Of a DNA stretch of 64,000 nt, positions 7,412-22,115 are shown in pieces. This DNA is from Teichococcus coralli (GTDB taxonomy: Bacteria > Pseudomonadota > Alphaproteobacteria > Acetobacterales > Acetobacteraceae), in contig NZ_SNVJ01000021.1 of the NCBI RefSeq assembly GCF_009829925.1, forward strand, positions 1 to 64,000. The letters are read 5' to 3'. A program made the position numbers and the translations under genes. Every line of letters starts with the position of its first letter. Positions within the stretch are counted from its first letter, which is position 1. A model generated the notes under the pieces. That model made no database searches. It saw only the letters and a program-made list of their open reading frames with translations, and was not told the origin of the DNA.

Positions 7412-9133
7412 TCAGCCCTCGCAGCTGGCCTCCCGCAGCAGCGCCTCGACCGCAGCGGGCTCGACATCCCCCTTGGTGACGGCCTGCCCGGGGCCGTGCA
7501 GCAGCACGAAGCGCAGGCGGCCGTCGCGCACCTTCTTGTCCTTGCGCATCCGCCCCATCAGCGCCTCGACGGTGAAGCGGCGCGGCAGGTCCGCGAGCCG
7601 CGCCGGCAGGCCCACGGCCGCCAGATGCGCCTCCACCCGGCCGGGCAGCGCGGCGTCGCAAAGGCCGAGCCGCGCCGAGAGCCGCGCCGCAAGCCCCAGC
7701 CCGAGCGCCACCGCCTCGCCATGCAGCAGCGAGCCGTCATAGCCGCACTCGGCCTCCACGGCATGGCCGAAGGTGTGGCCGAGATTGAGCAGGGCGCGGC
7801 CGCCCTCGGCGCTCTCCTCCCGCTCGTCGGCGGCGACCACGGCGGATTTCAGCCGGCAGCTTTCCAGCACGGCATGGCGCAGCGCGGCGGCCTCGCCGGC
7901 CACGGCCTTCGCGCCCGCGGCCTCGCACCAGTCCCAGAGCGGCCCCTGCAGCAGGCCGTGCTTGGCCACCTCGGCATAGCCGGCGCGCAGCTCGCGGGCG
8001 GGAAGGGTGGCGAGCACGCCGGTGTCGGCCAGCACGATGCGCGGCTGGTGGAAGGCGCCGGCCAGGTTCTTGCCGGCCCTCAGGTTGATGCCGGTCTTGC
8101 CGCCGACGGAACTGTCCACCTGGGCCAGCAGCGTGGTCGGCACCTGCACGAAGGGCAGGCCGCGCAGGGCCGAGGCGGCGACGAAGCCGGCGAGGTCGCC
8201 CACCACGCCACCGCCGAGCGCGACGACCGCCGTGCTGCGGTCGATGCCGGCAGCCAGCAGTTCCTCCATCACGGCGCCATAGGTGGCGAGGCTCTTGCTG
8301 CCCTCGCCGGGCGGCACGGTCAGGCTGGCGCGGACCTCGATGCCGGCCTCCTCCAGACCCCTGCGCAGCGCGGGCAGGTGCAGGGCGGCGACGCTGGCGT
8401 CGCTGATCACCGCCACGCGACGCGCCGGCAGGGCAGGGGCGATCAGCCCGCCCGCGCGCGCCAGCAGGCCCTCGCCGATCACCACGTCATAGCCGCGCCC
8501 GGCCAGCGCGACGGGAAGGCGGGCGGGGGCGGCGTAGGCGGTGATCGCCGCCTGCACGCGGTCGGTGGTCGCTTCGGGGGCTTCTTCCATGCAGTTCACC
8601 ACGAGGTCGGCTTCGGCGTAGAGGGGGTGGCGGGCGGCCATCAGCCGCTGCAGCACCGCGGCCGGATCCTGGTTCAGGAACATCGGGCGGGTGTCGCGCC
8701 CGGCGACGCGCGGCAGCAGCACGGGAATGCCGACCTGCAGCCAGACCGTCAGCGCGCCCGAGGCGCGGATGGCCTCGCGGGTCTGCGCGTCGGCATAGGC
8801 GCCGCCGCCGGTAGCCAGCACCGTCGGCGGGCCCGCCAGCAGGCGGGCGATGACGCGCCGCTCGCCCTCGCGGAAATGCGGCTCGCCATAGCGGAAGAAG
8901 ATCTCGGTGATGGGCTGCCCGGCCGCCGCCTCGATTTCCGCGTCCGCGTCGCGAAAGGGCACGCCGAGGCGCTGCGCCAGCCGACGGCCGATCGAGGACT
9001 TGCCGGCGCCGGGCAGGCCGATCAGCACGATGGAGCGCAGGGGGGCCTGCGAGGCGGAGCCGGGCTCCGGCGATGCGGCGGGCGGAATTATGGTGAAGCC
9101 GAGGTTGCGTGTCACAGGGCCGGAAGGTAGCAC
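7412..9133 (-). CDS. aroKB: Fused shikimate kinase / 3-dehydroquinate synthase
   Basis: A 573-residue fusion of two shikimate-pathway enzymes. Residues ~33-200 are shikimate kinase: P-loop GLPGAGKSS, the DADAEIE shikimate-binding acidic motif, ATGGGAY and RPMF. Residues ~205-570 are dehydroquinate synthase: the NAD-binding VVALGGGVVGDLAGF, PTTLLAQVDSSVGGKTGIN, the AEVAKHG lysine motif and GHTFGHAVE, which supplies zinc-ligand histidines. It makes 3-dehydroquinate from DAHP and phosphorylates shikimate. AroK and AroB are usually separate adjacent genes; here there is no stop or frameshift between them. The GTG start at 9133 has a GGAG six bases upstream. Confidence 0.93.
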   Translation of the reverse strand: MLPSGPVTRNLGFTIIPPAASPEPGSASQAPLRSIVLIGLPGAGKSSIGRRLAQRLGVPFRDADAEIEAAAGQPITEIFFRYGEPHFREGERRVIARLLAGPPTVLATGGGAYADAQTREAIRASGALTVWLQVGIPVLLPRVAGRDTRPMFLNQDPAAVLQRLMAARHPLYAEADLVVNCMEEAPEATTDRVQAAITAYAAPARLPVALAGRGYDVVIGEGLLARAGGLIAPALPARRVAVISDASVAALHLPALRRGLEEAGIEVRASLTVPPGEGSKSLATYGAVMEELLAAGIDRSTAVVALGGGVVGDLAGFVAASALRGLPFVQVPTTLLAQVDSSVGGKTGINLRAGKNLAGAFHQPRIVLADTGVLATLPARELRAGYAEVAKHGLLQGPLWDWCEAAGAKAVAGEAAALRHAVLESCRLKSAVVAADEREESAEGGRALLNLGHTFGHAVEAECGYDGSLLHGEAVALGLGLAARLSARLGLCDAALPGRVEAHLAAVGLPARLADLPRRFTVEALMGRMRKDKKVRDGRLRFVLLHGPGQAVTKGDVEPAAVEALLREASCEG

Positions 9134-9168
9134 ATCAGGCTCCGCGCGCGAGGATACCCCCGGCTGTC

Positions 9169-9315
9169 ATGTTTCGCCGTCCCCTGTTTCTCCTGATCCT
9201 GATCCTGATCGTCGCCGCCTTGGGCGGGCTGCTGGTGATGGCGGCCTTCCCGCCGTCGGTGACGCCGCAGGCGGTTGAACGCACCCTGCCGAACGACCGC
9301 TTCGGCACCCGCTGA
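9169..9315 (+). CDS. Small single-span membrane protein
   Basis: A 48-residue protein: a short basic N-terminus (MFRRP), one long hydrophobic helix (LFLLILILIVAALGGLLVMA) and a short tail ending in NDRFGTR. It lies between the divergent aroKB start and xerD, 25 bases before xerD and probably in its transcript. Small proteins of this type at this position are seen in related genomes as hypotheticals; the function is unknown. The ATG at 9169 leaves only 35 bases between the two divergent starts. Confidence 0.6.
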   Translation: MFRRPLFLLILILIVAALGGLLVMAAFPPSVTPQAVERTLPNDRFGTR

Positions 9316-9340
9316 CGCCGACTCCGGGAGGAGCAGGGGG

Positions 9341-10243
9341 ATGGATCGCCATCTCGAAGCCTTCCTGGAGATGCTGGCGGCCGAGCGCGGCGCGGCGCGC
9401 AACACGCTTGCCGCCTATGAGGCGGACCTGACCGACCTCGCCGGCTTCCTGCGGCGGCGCGAGGTCCGGCTGGCCGAGGCGTCGCCCGCGCTGCTGCGGG
9501 CCTACCTGGGGGGGCTGACCGATTCCGGCCTCGCGCCGCGCACGGCGGCGCGCCGGCTGGCGGCGCTGCGGCAGTTCTACCGCTTCCTGGCGCGCGAAGG
9601 GGTGCGCGCCGACGATCCCACCGAGCTGCTGGACAGCCCCCGCCTGCCGAAAGCCCTGCCCAAGGCGCTGCGCCCGGCGGAGGTGACGGCGCTGCTGGAG
9701 GCCGCCGCGCGCCTGTCCGGCCGGCGCGGGCCGCTGGCGGTGGCGATGCTGGAGCTGCTCTACTGCTCCGGCCTGCGCGCCAGCGAGCTGGTCGGGCTGC
9801 CCGCCACCGCCCTGGCCGAGGAAAGCCCGCTGATCCTGGTGCGCGGCAAGGGCGGGAAGGAGCGGCTGGTGCCGGTCTCGGGCCGCGCCCGCGCCGCCGC
9901 ACGCGCCCTGCAGGACCCGGCGAAGCCCTCGAAGTGGCTGTTTCCCTCCTACGGCGCTTCCGGACACCTGACGCGGCAGAGCCTGGTGACGCTGGTGAAG
10001 GAGGCGGCGCTGGCCGCCGGGCTCGACCCCGCGCGCGTCAGCCCGCATGTGCTGCGGCATTCCTTCGCCAGCCACCTGCTGGAAGGGGGCGCCGACCTGC
10101 GCGCCCTGCAGATGCTGCTGGGCCATGCCGACATCGCCACCACGCAGATCTACACGCGGGTGATGGAGGAGCGGCTGCGCCAGCTGGTCGAGGCGCACCA
10201 TCCGCTGGCCGCTGCGGCGGCGCCGGAGGAGCGCCCGTCCTGA
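9341..10243 (+). CDS. xerD: Tyrosine recombinase XerD
   Basis: A 300-residue tyrosine recombinase acting with XerC at dif to resolve chromosome dimers. The N-terminal SAM-like domain (FLEMLAAERGAARNTLAAYE) is followed by the catalytic domain with SGLRASELVGL (Arg), RGKGGKERLVPV (Lys), HVLRHSFASHLL (His-x-x-Arg), LGHADIATTQIYTRV (His and the nucleophilic Tyr). The ATG at 9341 has a strong GGGAGGAG ribosome binding site; the longer frame upstream overlaps the small membrane protein. It is a host enzyme: full XerD length, next to accA, no att sites or phage genes. Confidence 0.93.
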   Translation: MDRHLEAFLEMLAAERGAARNTLAAYEADLTDLAGFLRRREVRLAEASPALLRAYLGGLTDSGLAPRTAARRLAALRQFYRFLAREGVRADDPTELLDSPRLPKALPKALRPAEVTALLEAAARLSGRRGPLAVAMLELLYCSGLRASELVGLPATALAEESPLILVRGKGGKERLVPVSGRARAAARALQDPAKPSKWLFPSYGASGHLTRQSLVTLVKEAALAAGLDPARVSPHVLRHSFASHLLEGGADLRALQMLLGHADIATTQIYTRVMEERLRQLVEAHHPLAAAAAPEERPS

Positions 10244-10398
10244 GGGGTGCCGGCGGCGGGGGAACTTCGGGCCGGCGGACCGCGCCCTCCCCGCCGCCGG
10301 GGGCGCGCCTCCCCCTGGCCACGGCGCCCGGCTTGCGCTAGGCCAGCGCCGCGCGCCGCCTGCTTTCTTTCTGGCGCGAGCCACGATACGGAATCGCG

Positions 10399-11355
10399 AT
10401 GCGTCACTTCCTGGAATTCGAGAAGCCGCTTGCCGAGCTGGAAGGCAAGATCGAGGAGCTGCGCCGGACCACGGATGCGGGCGGAATCGACGTGGCCGAG
10501 GAGGTCGGCCGCCTGTCCGACAAGGCCGAGAAGCTGCTCGCCGCCACCTACGCGAAGCTGACGCCCTGGCAGAAGGCCCAGGTGGCGCGCCACCCCGACC
10601 GTCCCAAGTGCCTGACCTATATCGAGGCGCTGATTGACGAGTTCACGCCGCTGGCCGGCGACCGCGCCTTCGCCGACGACGCGGCGGTGGTCGGCGGGCT
10701 GGGGCGCTTCCGCGGCCATGCGGTGATGGTGCTGGGCATCGAGAAGGGCACGGACACCGAGAGCCGCATCAAGCACAACTTCGGCAGCCCGCGCCCCGAG
10801 GGCTACCGCAAGGCGCGCCGGCTGATCGAGCTGGCCGGGCGGTTCGGCCTGCCCCTCCTTTCCTTTGTGGACACCGCCGGCGCCTTTCCCGGCGTCGAGG
10901 CGGAGGCACGCGGGCAGGCCGAGGCCATCGCCCGCTCCATCGAGGCCTGCCTCGATGCGCCGGTTCCCTTTGTCGCCACCATCATCGGGGAGGGCGGCTC
11001 GGGCGGCGCCATCGCGCTGGCCGCCGCCGACCGCATTCTGATGCTGGAGCACTCCATCTATTCGGTGATCAGCCCCGAAGGCTGCGCCAGCATCCTCTGG
11101 CGCGACGCCGCGCAGGCCAGCACCGCCGCCGACGCGCTGAAGCTGACGGCGCAGGATCTTGGCCGGCTGGCGCTGATCGATGCCGTGGTGCCGGAGCCGC
11201 TCGGCGGCGCGCATCGGGACGCGACGGGAACGGTGCAGGCGGTGAGCGACAAGGTCTGGGAGTTCCTGGAGCCGCTGCTGGCGCTGGACGGCGGCACGCT
11301 GCGGGCACGCCGGCGCGAGAAGTTCCTGGAGATGGGGCGGCACGGCGTGGCCTAG
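10399..11355 (+). CDS. accA: Acetyl-CoA carboxylase carboxyltransferase subunit alpha
   Basis: AccA, 318 residues, the alpha half of the carboxyltransferase that moves CO2 from biotin to acetyl-CoA, giving malonyl-CoA for fatty-acid synthesis. The typical N-terminal helix LEFEKPLAELEGKIEEL is present, then crotonase-fold sequence with SFVDTAGAFPGVEAEARGQ and the oxyanion-type GEGGSGGAIALA. The C-terminal KLTAQDLGRLALIDAVVPEP is also standard. AccD would be elsewhere. It follows xerD by 155 bases with no clear terminator between them. Confidence 0.96.
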   Translation: MRHFLEFEKPLAELEGKIEELRRTTDAGGIDVAEEVGRLSDKAEKLLAATYAKLTPWQKAQVARHPDRPKCLTYIEALIDEFTPLAGDRAFADDAAVVGGLGRFRGHAVMVLGIEKGTDTESRIKHNFGSPRPEGYRKARRLIELAGRFGLPLLSFVDTAGAFPGVEAEARGQAEAIARSIEACLDAPVPFVATIIGEGGSGGAIALAAADRILMLEHSIYSVISPEGCASILWRDAAQASTAADALKLTAQDLGRLALIDAVVPEPLGGAHRDATGTVQAVSDKVWEFLEPLLALDGGTLRARRREKFLEMGRHGVA

Positions 11356-11364
11356 GCCGCGCCT

Positions 11365-11441
11365 TCACTCCACCGGAAAGGCCAGGCTGCAGACGGTGCC
11401 TTCCGGCGCCGCCTGCATCTCGAAACGGCCGCCGGCGGAAC
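11365..11441 (-). pseudogene. 3' remnant resembling a histidine-kinase ATPase domain end
   Basis: Immediately downstream of the argJ stop, in another frame of the same strand, about 25 codons read SSAGGRFEMQAAPEGTVCSL followed by AFPVE and a stop. This pattern (GGR, short strand, G-T-x-x-x-L-x-F-P) is what the last strands of HATPase_c domains of HWE/HisKA_2 histidine kinases look like. No start and no upstream domain exist, since argJ occupies that sequence. I read it as the tail of a lost kinase gene; with so little sequence the family call is tentative. Confidence 0.4.
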
Positions 11442-12680
11442 TCAGCTGCGGTAGGACCCGTTGATGTCGATGTAGCCGTGGGTCAGGTCGCAGGTCCAGG
11501 CGGCAGCCTTGCCGCGGCCGAGGCCGATATCCACCGCGATCTCGATCTCCCGGCCCTTCATGTGGGCGACCACGGGCGCTTCGTCATAGCCCGGCACCAC
11601 GCCGCCTTCCCGCGCCATCCAGGTGCCGCCCACGGCCACCGAGAGGAGATCCCGGTCGGCCGGCTCGCCGGCCTTGCCCACGGCCATGACGATGCGGCCC
11701 CAGTTGGCGTCCTCGCCGGCGATGGCGGTCTTGACCAGCGGCGAGTTGGCGATGGCCATGGCGATCTTCTGCGCCGAGCGGGTGGTGGTGGCGCCGGTGA
11801 CGTCCACCCGGATCAGCTTCTGCGCGCCCTCGCCGTCCCGCACCACCTGCAGGGCGAGGTCGAGCAGCAGCTCGTTCAGCGCCCTGGCGAAGCCGCGCAG
11901 CATGGCTCCGCCCTCGGCCGGCACCCGCGGGTGCTTCACCTGGCCGGTGGCGAAGAGCAGCACCGTGTCGCTGGTGGAGGTGTCGGAATCGACCGTGGTG
12001 CGGTTGAAGCTGGCATCCACCCCCTTCTTCAGCAGCGCCTGCAGCGCGGCGCTCGGGATCTTGGCGTCGGTGGCGATGAAGCTGAGCATGGTCGCCATGT
12101 CCGGCGCGATCATGCCGCTGCCCTTGGCGATGCCGGCGATGGTCACCTCCACCCCGCCGATCTCGGCCTTGCGGACGCAGGCCTTGGGAAAGGTGTCGGT
12201 GGTCATGATGCCGCGCGCGGCCTCGGCCCAGCCATTCTCGGAAAGCTTGCCGTGCAGCGCGGGCAGGGCGGCGGTCAGCTTCTCGTGTGGCAGCGTCTCG
12301 CCGATCACGCCGGTTGAGGCCAGGAAGACCTCGCGCGGCTTGCAGCCCACCAGGGCGGCGGCGGCCTCGGCGCTGGCCTGCACGGCGTCGCGGCCCGGCT
12401 TGCCGGTGAAGACGTTGGCGTTGCCGGCATTGACCACCAGCGCGCGGGCCTTGCCGCCCTTCAGCGCGGCGCGGCACCAATCCACCGGGGCGCCCGGGCA
12501 CTTGTTGCGGGTGAACACGCCGGCCACCGTGGTGCCGGGCGCGAACTCCATGAAGGTGAGGTCGTTGCGGCCCTTGTAGCGGATGCCGGCGGCCGCCACG
12601 CCGAGGCGCACGCCGGCGACCGGCGGCACCTCCGGCATGGGAACGGCGAGAGGGGAGACGGGCAGGTCCTTACCGGCCAT
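11442..12680 (-). CDS. argJ: Bifunctional ornithine acetyltransferase / N-acetylglutamate synthase
   Basis: ArgJ, 412 residues. It transfers acetyl from N-acetylornithine to glutamate and may also acetylate glutamate with acetyl-CoA, recycling acetyl in arginine synthesis. The self-cleavage site DMATMLSF is present, where Thr197 becomes the N-terminal nucleophile of the beta chain, and the oxyanion segment ASTGVIGE lies upstream. The C-terminus DINGSYRS is the family norm. I placed the start at ATG 12680 (AAGGA upstream) rather than the GTG 18 bases earlier. It lies 98 bases downstream of the parvulin gene on the same strand. Confidence 0.95.
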   Translation of the reverse strand: MAGKDLPVSPLAVPMPEVPPVAGVRLGVAAAGIRYKGRNDLTFMEFAPGTTVAGVFTRNKCPGAPVDWCRAALKGGKARALVVNAGNANVFTGKPGRDAVQASAEAAAALVGCKPREVFLASTGVIGETLPHEKLTAALPALHGKLSENGWAEAARGIMTTDTFPKACVRKAEIGGVEVTIAGIAKGSGMIAPDMATMLSFIATDAKIPSAALQALLKKGVDASFNRTTVDSDTSTSDTVLLFATGQVKHPRVPAEGGAMLRGFARALNELLLDLALQVVRDGEGAQKLIRVDVTGATTTRSAQKIAMAIANSPLVKTAIAGEDANWGRIVMAVGKAGEPADRDLLSVAVGGTWMAREGGVVPGYDEAPVVAHMKGREIEIAVDIGLGRGKAAAWTCDLTHGYIDINGSYRS

Positions 12681-12778
12681 GGGGCGACGTCCTTCCACTG
12701 GAGCGCGGAAGCGTTACCGCAAAGGCCGCGCCGGTTGAAGCGGGCCGGGGAAGAAGATGCGTCCCCGGCCCCCCCGGC

Positions 12779-13717
12779 TCAGCGCCTGGGCTGGGCGGGC
12801 GGCGGGGTGGCGCCGTCCAGCAGCGAGGGAGTGGCCGGCGCGGCCGGGCGCGGCGAGCCGTCCATGTTGAAGCGCTCCACCTTGGCGGCGCCCTGGTACT
12901 TCTCGACGGCGGCGTTCACCGCCTCCTCGAAGGCGGCCTGGCGCAGCGACTCCTCGCTCTCCTCGAAGCTCGGCGCCGGCGCGGTGCGGCGCTCGACCAC
13001 CTTGATGACATGCCAGCCGAAGGGGGTCTTCACCGGCTCCTTGCTGATCTCCCCCGCCTTCAGGTCGAAGGCCGCCTCGGCGAACTCGGGCACCATGTCG
13101 GCCTTCTTGAAGAAGCCGAGGTCGCCGCCCTGCTTGGCGGAGGGGCCGGTGGAGAGGCGCTTGGCCAGGGCGGCGAAGTCGGCGCCGGGCTTGCGCGCCT
13201 CGGCCAGGGCGGCGCGCGCCTCCGCCTCGCTGCCGAGCAGGATGTGCATGGCGTGCACCTCATCCTCGCCCGCCTTGCCGGCAACCTCCTTCTCGTAGCG
13301 CTTGCGCAGGGCCTCGTCGGTCAGGGCGGGGGCGATCTCGCGGCGCAGCAGGGCCTGCTGGAGCTGCTCCTCCCCGGCGCGCCGGATGGCCGCCTGCACC
13401 GCCGGCTCCTGGTCGAGCCCCTGGGACCGGGCGGCCGTCACCAGCGCCTTCTGGGCGATGAGCTGGTCGAGGATCAGCGGGAAGAGCATGGGCAGCGGCG
13501 CGCCGCGCATGTCGGGGGGAAGCTGGTTGAGGGCCGCCTGCACGTCGGAGAGGTGCAGGGGCTCGCCATCCACGCGGGCGACCACCGGGTTCTCGGCGCC
13601 GGGTGCGGCCGCCGGGGGCTGGGCCGGTGCCGGGGCGGGGGTGGGCGCCCCCGGGGTCTGGGCCATGGCGGTCGTGGCCGTCAGGAAGGCGGAAAGGGTC
13701 AGGACGGTGAAGCGCAT
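12779..13717 (-). CDS. Exported parvulin-type peptidyl-prolyl isomerase
   Basis: A 312-residue periplasmic PPIase/foldase. It has a Sec signal peptide (MRFTVLTLSAFLTATTAMAQ), a proline/alanine-rich linker, an N-terminal SurA-like chaperone region (ARVDGEPLHLSDVQAALNQL), and a parvulin domain with AMHILLGSEAEARA, GGDLGFFKKADMVPEF and TPFGWHVIKV. The C-terminal tail is low complexity. Similar proteins help outer-membrane or secreted proteins fold. It is divergent from secA, a common alphaproteobacterial pairing (secA, parvulin, argJ), and the roles in export fit together. Confidence 0.9.
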   Translation of the reverse strand: MRFTVLTLSAFLTATTAMAQTPGAPTPAPAPAQPPAAAPGAENPVVARVDGEPLHLSDVQAALNQLPPDMRGAPLPMLFPLILDQLIAQKALVTAARSQGLDQEPAVQAAIRRAGEEQLQQALLRREIAPALTDEALRKRYEKEVAGKAGEDEVHAMHILLGSEAEARAALAEARKPGADFAALAKRLSTGPSAKQGGDLGFFKKADMVPEFAEAAFDLKAGEISKEPVKTPFGWHVIKVVERRTAPAPSFEESEESLRQAAFEEAVNAAVEKYQGAAKVERFNMDGSPRPAAPATPSLLDGATPPPAQPRR

Positions 13718-13845
13718 TCGCGGGATTTGCCTTTGCGGCTGGACGGTTCAAGATGCCTGATCGGCCTGGGGCTCACAATCATGCGGGGGTGACGGAGTGT
13801 GACCGCCCCGCCGGACGGGTTTCCGGCCTGTCATGCGGCGTTTCG

Positions 13846-13874
13846 TTGACCCTGGCGCGGCCCCCGCCTATCTG
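13846..13874 (+). promoter_or_regulatory. Likely sigma-70 promoter of secA
   Basis: TTGACC (13846-13851), exactly 17 bases, then TATCTG (13869-13874). This is the best promoter match in the 298-base region between the divergent parvulin and secA genes, and would give a 5' leader of roughly 130 bases. Not experimentally known. Confidence 0.55.
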
Positions 13875-14015
13875 TGCGCGTGACGCAGCCTGTTGCCCGC
13901 CATCCGTCCGGCCCGCCGGATGACCCCGGCTCTCCCCGACCCCGGCGCCACCCATGGTGGCCTCTCCCGGTCGGGCGCCGGTGCAAGGGCGGCCCACGGA
14001 GAATATCGCAGCCCC

Positions 14016-16751
<2,736 letters not shown>

Positions 16752-16752
16752 C

Positions 16753-16975
16753 GGGAAAAAGGTCGGGGGAAGGAATTCCTCCGAGCCCTCTTCTTTTTTC
16801 TTTCAAGCTTTCAGGTCGGCTCACCGCCAGAGTGTTTTTGGCAGCGCCTCCGCCTGCAGTCGCGAGAGCGGTTTCCGGTCCGGCGCGACTACGTGCGGCT
16901 AGGCACGGAAAACCGAAAAAAAGAAGAGGGGGTTCCGGGGGAGAATTCATTCTCCCTCGGTTCCTTTCCCTTCGG
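16753..16975. repeat. Inverted-arm intergenic repeat, copy 1 (secA / amidase convergent ends)
   Basis: Two imperfect inverted arms of about 45 bases (16755-16801 and 16914-16965) flank a unique middle. The left arm has a GGGGGAAGGAATTCCTCC palindrome then CTTCTTTTTTC; the right arm is its reverse complement in outline, beginning GAAAAAAAGAAGAGGGGG and containing GAATTC. The same arms occur at 24809-25028 and 32158-32290. Each arm is a GC-rich hairpin followed by a T run for transcripts entering it, so the element can act as a bidirectional terminator for secA and the convergent amidase gene. Confidence 0.8.
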
Positions 16976-16976
16976 G

Positions 16977-18134
16977 TCAGCCGGTGCTGACCAGCCCCGC
17001 CTGGTGCCGCGCCAGCCAGCCGTTGACGGCAAGGGCCAGGGCCTTGGCCACCTGGGCGCGGTGCGCCGGGCGCTTCAGCGCCGCCTCGTCGCGCCGGTCG
17101 CTCAGGAAGCCCATTTCCACCAGCACGCTCGGCACGTCGGGCGCCTTCAGCACGGCGAAGGCCGCCTGCCGGTGGGTGTTCGGCAGCAGCGGCACGCTTT
17201 CGCCCAGCTCATCCACGACGAACTGCGCCAGCCGGGCGGAGCCGACCTTGGTTTCCTGCCGCACCAGCGAGTAGAGGATGCGCTCCACCTCGGGGGAGAC
17301 CTCCGGCAGGTGCAGGCCGCCGGCCGCGTCGGCACGGTTCTGGGTTTGTGCCAGTCGGGCGGAAAGCGCGTCCGAGGCGCGGTCGGAAAGGGTATAGACG
17401 CTGGCGCCGCGGGCTCCCGGCGCCGAATCGGCATGCAGGGAGATGAACAGCGTCGCCTGCCGTTTGCGGGCGAACTCCACCCGGCCGTCGAGGGGGATGA
17501 AGATGTCCCGCGAACGGGTCAGGGCCACCCGGCAGCGGCCGCCGGCCTCCAGCTGCCGCTTCAGCTCCAGCGCCGCCGGCAGGGTGATGCGCTTCTCATA
17601 GGTGCCGCTGGCGCCGATGGTGCCCGGGTCCTTGCCGCCATGCCCGGGATCGATCACGACCAGCGGCAGGGTACGGGAGGCGGTGGCGGAACCGCCGGCG
17701 CGGCCCTGCGCGATGGTGCCGCGCGCCAGGCGGGCAAAGCCGGCCGCGGTGCCGGGCGCGATCTCGATGAGCAGCCCGTCGCCCTGCGCCGTGGCGCGCG
17801 GAACGGAAACCGGGCCGCTGAGGTCCAGCAGCAGGCGGCGGTTCGGCGCGTCCCACCGGGCCTGCCGAACGGGGCCGGCGCCGGCCAGCCGCAGCGGGCC
17901 GCGCCAGGCGGTGCCGGGCAGGTGCAGGACCAGCCGGGCCGGGCGCGTCTGCGCGGTCAGCCGCCAAGTGGCGGCGGCGCTGAGATCGAGCGTCAGGCGG
18001 GCATGGCGCTCCGCCCGCTGAAGCTGGGCGGCGGTGACGGCAGCCTCGGCCAGCGCGGGCGTGAGGCCGGAAAGCCCCGCCAGCAGCCCAAGCGTCATCT
18101 GCAGCAACTGCCGCCTTTGGGGTGCGAGAGACAT
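16977..18134 (-). CDS. N-acetylmuramoyl-L-alanine amidase (AmiC-like, Amidase_3)
   Basis: A 385-residue exported cell-wall amidase. The signal peptide (RRQLLQMTLGLLAGLSG) has two arginines and could be Tat or Sec. Residues ~40-150 form an AMIN-like beta domain that targets amidases to the septum. The catalytic Amidase_3 domain follows, with zinc ligands in VIDPGHGGKDPG (His), YEKRITL (Glu) and SLHADSA (His), and the catalytic Glu in VEMGFLS. It cleaves the amide between MurNAc and L-Ala of stem peptides during daughter-cell separation. The ATG at 18134 has GGGGGAAG upstream; the longer upstream frame lacks a signal sequence. Confidence 0.92.
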   Translation of the reverse strand: MSLAPQRRQLLQMTLGLLAGLSGLTPALAEAAVTAAQLQRAERHARLTLDLSAAATWRLTAQTRPARLVLHLPGTAWRGPLRLAGAGPVRQARWDAPNRRLLLDLSGPVSVPRATAQGDGLLIEIAPGTAAGFARLARGTIAQGRAGGSATASRTLPLVVIDPGHGGKDPGTIGASGTYEKRITLPAALELKRQLEAGGRCRVALTRSRDIFIPLDGRVEFARKRQATLFISLHADSAPGARGASVYTLSDRASDALSARLAQTQNRADAAGGLHLPEVSPEVERILYSLVRQETKVGSARLAQFVVDELGESVPLLPNTHRQAAFAVLKAPDVPSVLVEMGFLSDRRDEAALKRPAHRAQVAKALALAVNGWLARHQAGLVSTG

Positions 18135-18898
18135 TGTGCGACTTCCCCCTGCATCGCGGTGGCCCAGTGCCGGCGGCTGTTTCCCCCTGCCGCGCGGCAC
18201 CTCTGGCGTGGCCGGCTTCCCGGCCGCGCCGCTCCTGCCGGAAAAGGCCGCCGACGCGGCCCGCCACGCCGTCCCCACGGCGCGGCCATCCCGGGTAGCG
18301 CAGGCTTTATCATGGCCTGAGAAGGGGATCACGGGATTACTTCATGTAACATCCCGGTGCAGCAATAGCTTGTGGAAGGCGAGGGGGGCGCCTATGGTGA
18401 CTTGCCCCGGCGGCGAACGTTGCCGGTGGAGGTTCCGGGCGCGGCCGCCCGGCCTTGTGCTGGCCTTTCCGCTGCGCGGTGGGCTGGGCTCCGGCGCGGC
18501 CCGAAGGACTTGGCAAGGGATCGCCCCCGTTGACCCGGGGTGCCTATTCCCGCTTCGCCAGGGCCGTGCAGCCCGCTCCATCGGTGCGGAGACCATGGCG
18601 CGGAAGGGTGGCCCCGGCCTTATCGCCGGCCATTCCAGCCCGCGCCTGCCGCTGGCCCGTTCGTGTCCGATGGAGGTCGCACCGCGATGCCAGAGGCGCG
18701 CTTCCGGGGCCTGCGCGCGGCGCGCTCAACAAGGGCCCCCCTTCGGGGCGTGGCCCGCCGAGACGAGAGGTCGGAACCAGAGCCGCATGGCACACTGCAC
18801 GCCAAGCCGCCTGTGCGCGACCCCGCTGCCTCGGGCCTGCCCACTTATTGCCGCCGCCGGCAGCGCGATCGCGCCGGTGGCCCGGAGCATTCCGATAC
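18135..18898. other. 764-base divergent intergenic region, rne leader
   Basis: No convincing gene lies between the amidase and rne starts. All open frames here are GC-rich shadows without family features. A long rne 5' leader is plausible, since rne mRNA leaders mediate autoregulation in other proteobacteria. A small hairpin-like sequence GGGATTACTTCATGTAACAT lies at 18333-18352. I found no -35/-10 pair with good spacing on either strand. Confidence 0.4.
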
Positions 18899-22066
<3,168 letters not shown>

Positions 22067-22075
22067 AGCCCGCGG

Positions 22076-22100
22076 CCCCGTGGCGCAGCGCGCCACGGGG
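22076..22100 (+). terminator. Hairpin after rne
   Basis: A perfect 11-base stem CCCCGTGGCGC / GCGCCACGGGG with loop AGC, 10 bases after the rne stop. No T run follows, and the next gene on the same strand starts 16 bases later, so it may be an mRNA-stabilising or partial termination hairpin rather than a full terminator. Confidence 0.5.
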
Positions 22101-22115
22101 TCCGGACCTCCCCGC

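Noticed and set aside
9341..10243. XerD (and XerC at 62950) as phage or integron integrases
   Set aside because: Full-length Xer motifs, core-gene neighbours and no att duplication or phage genes.
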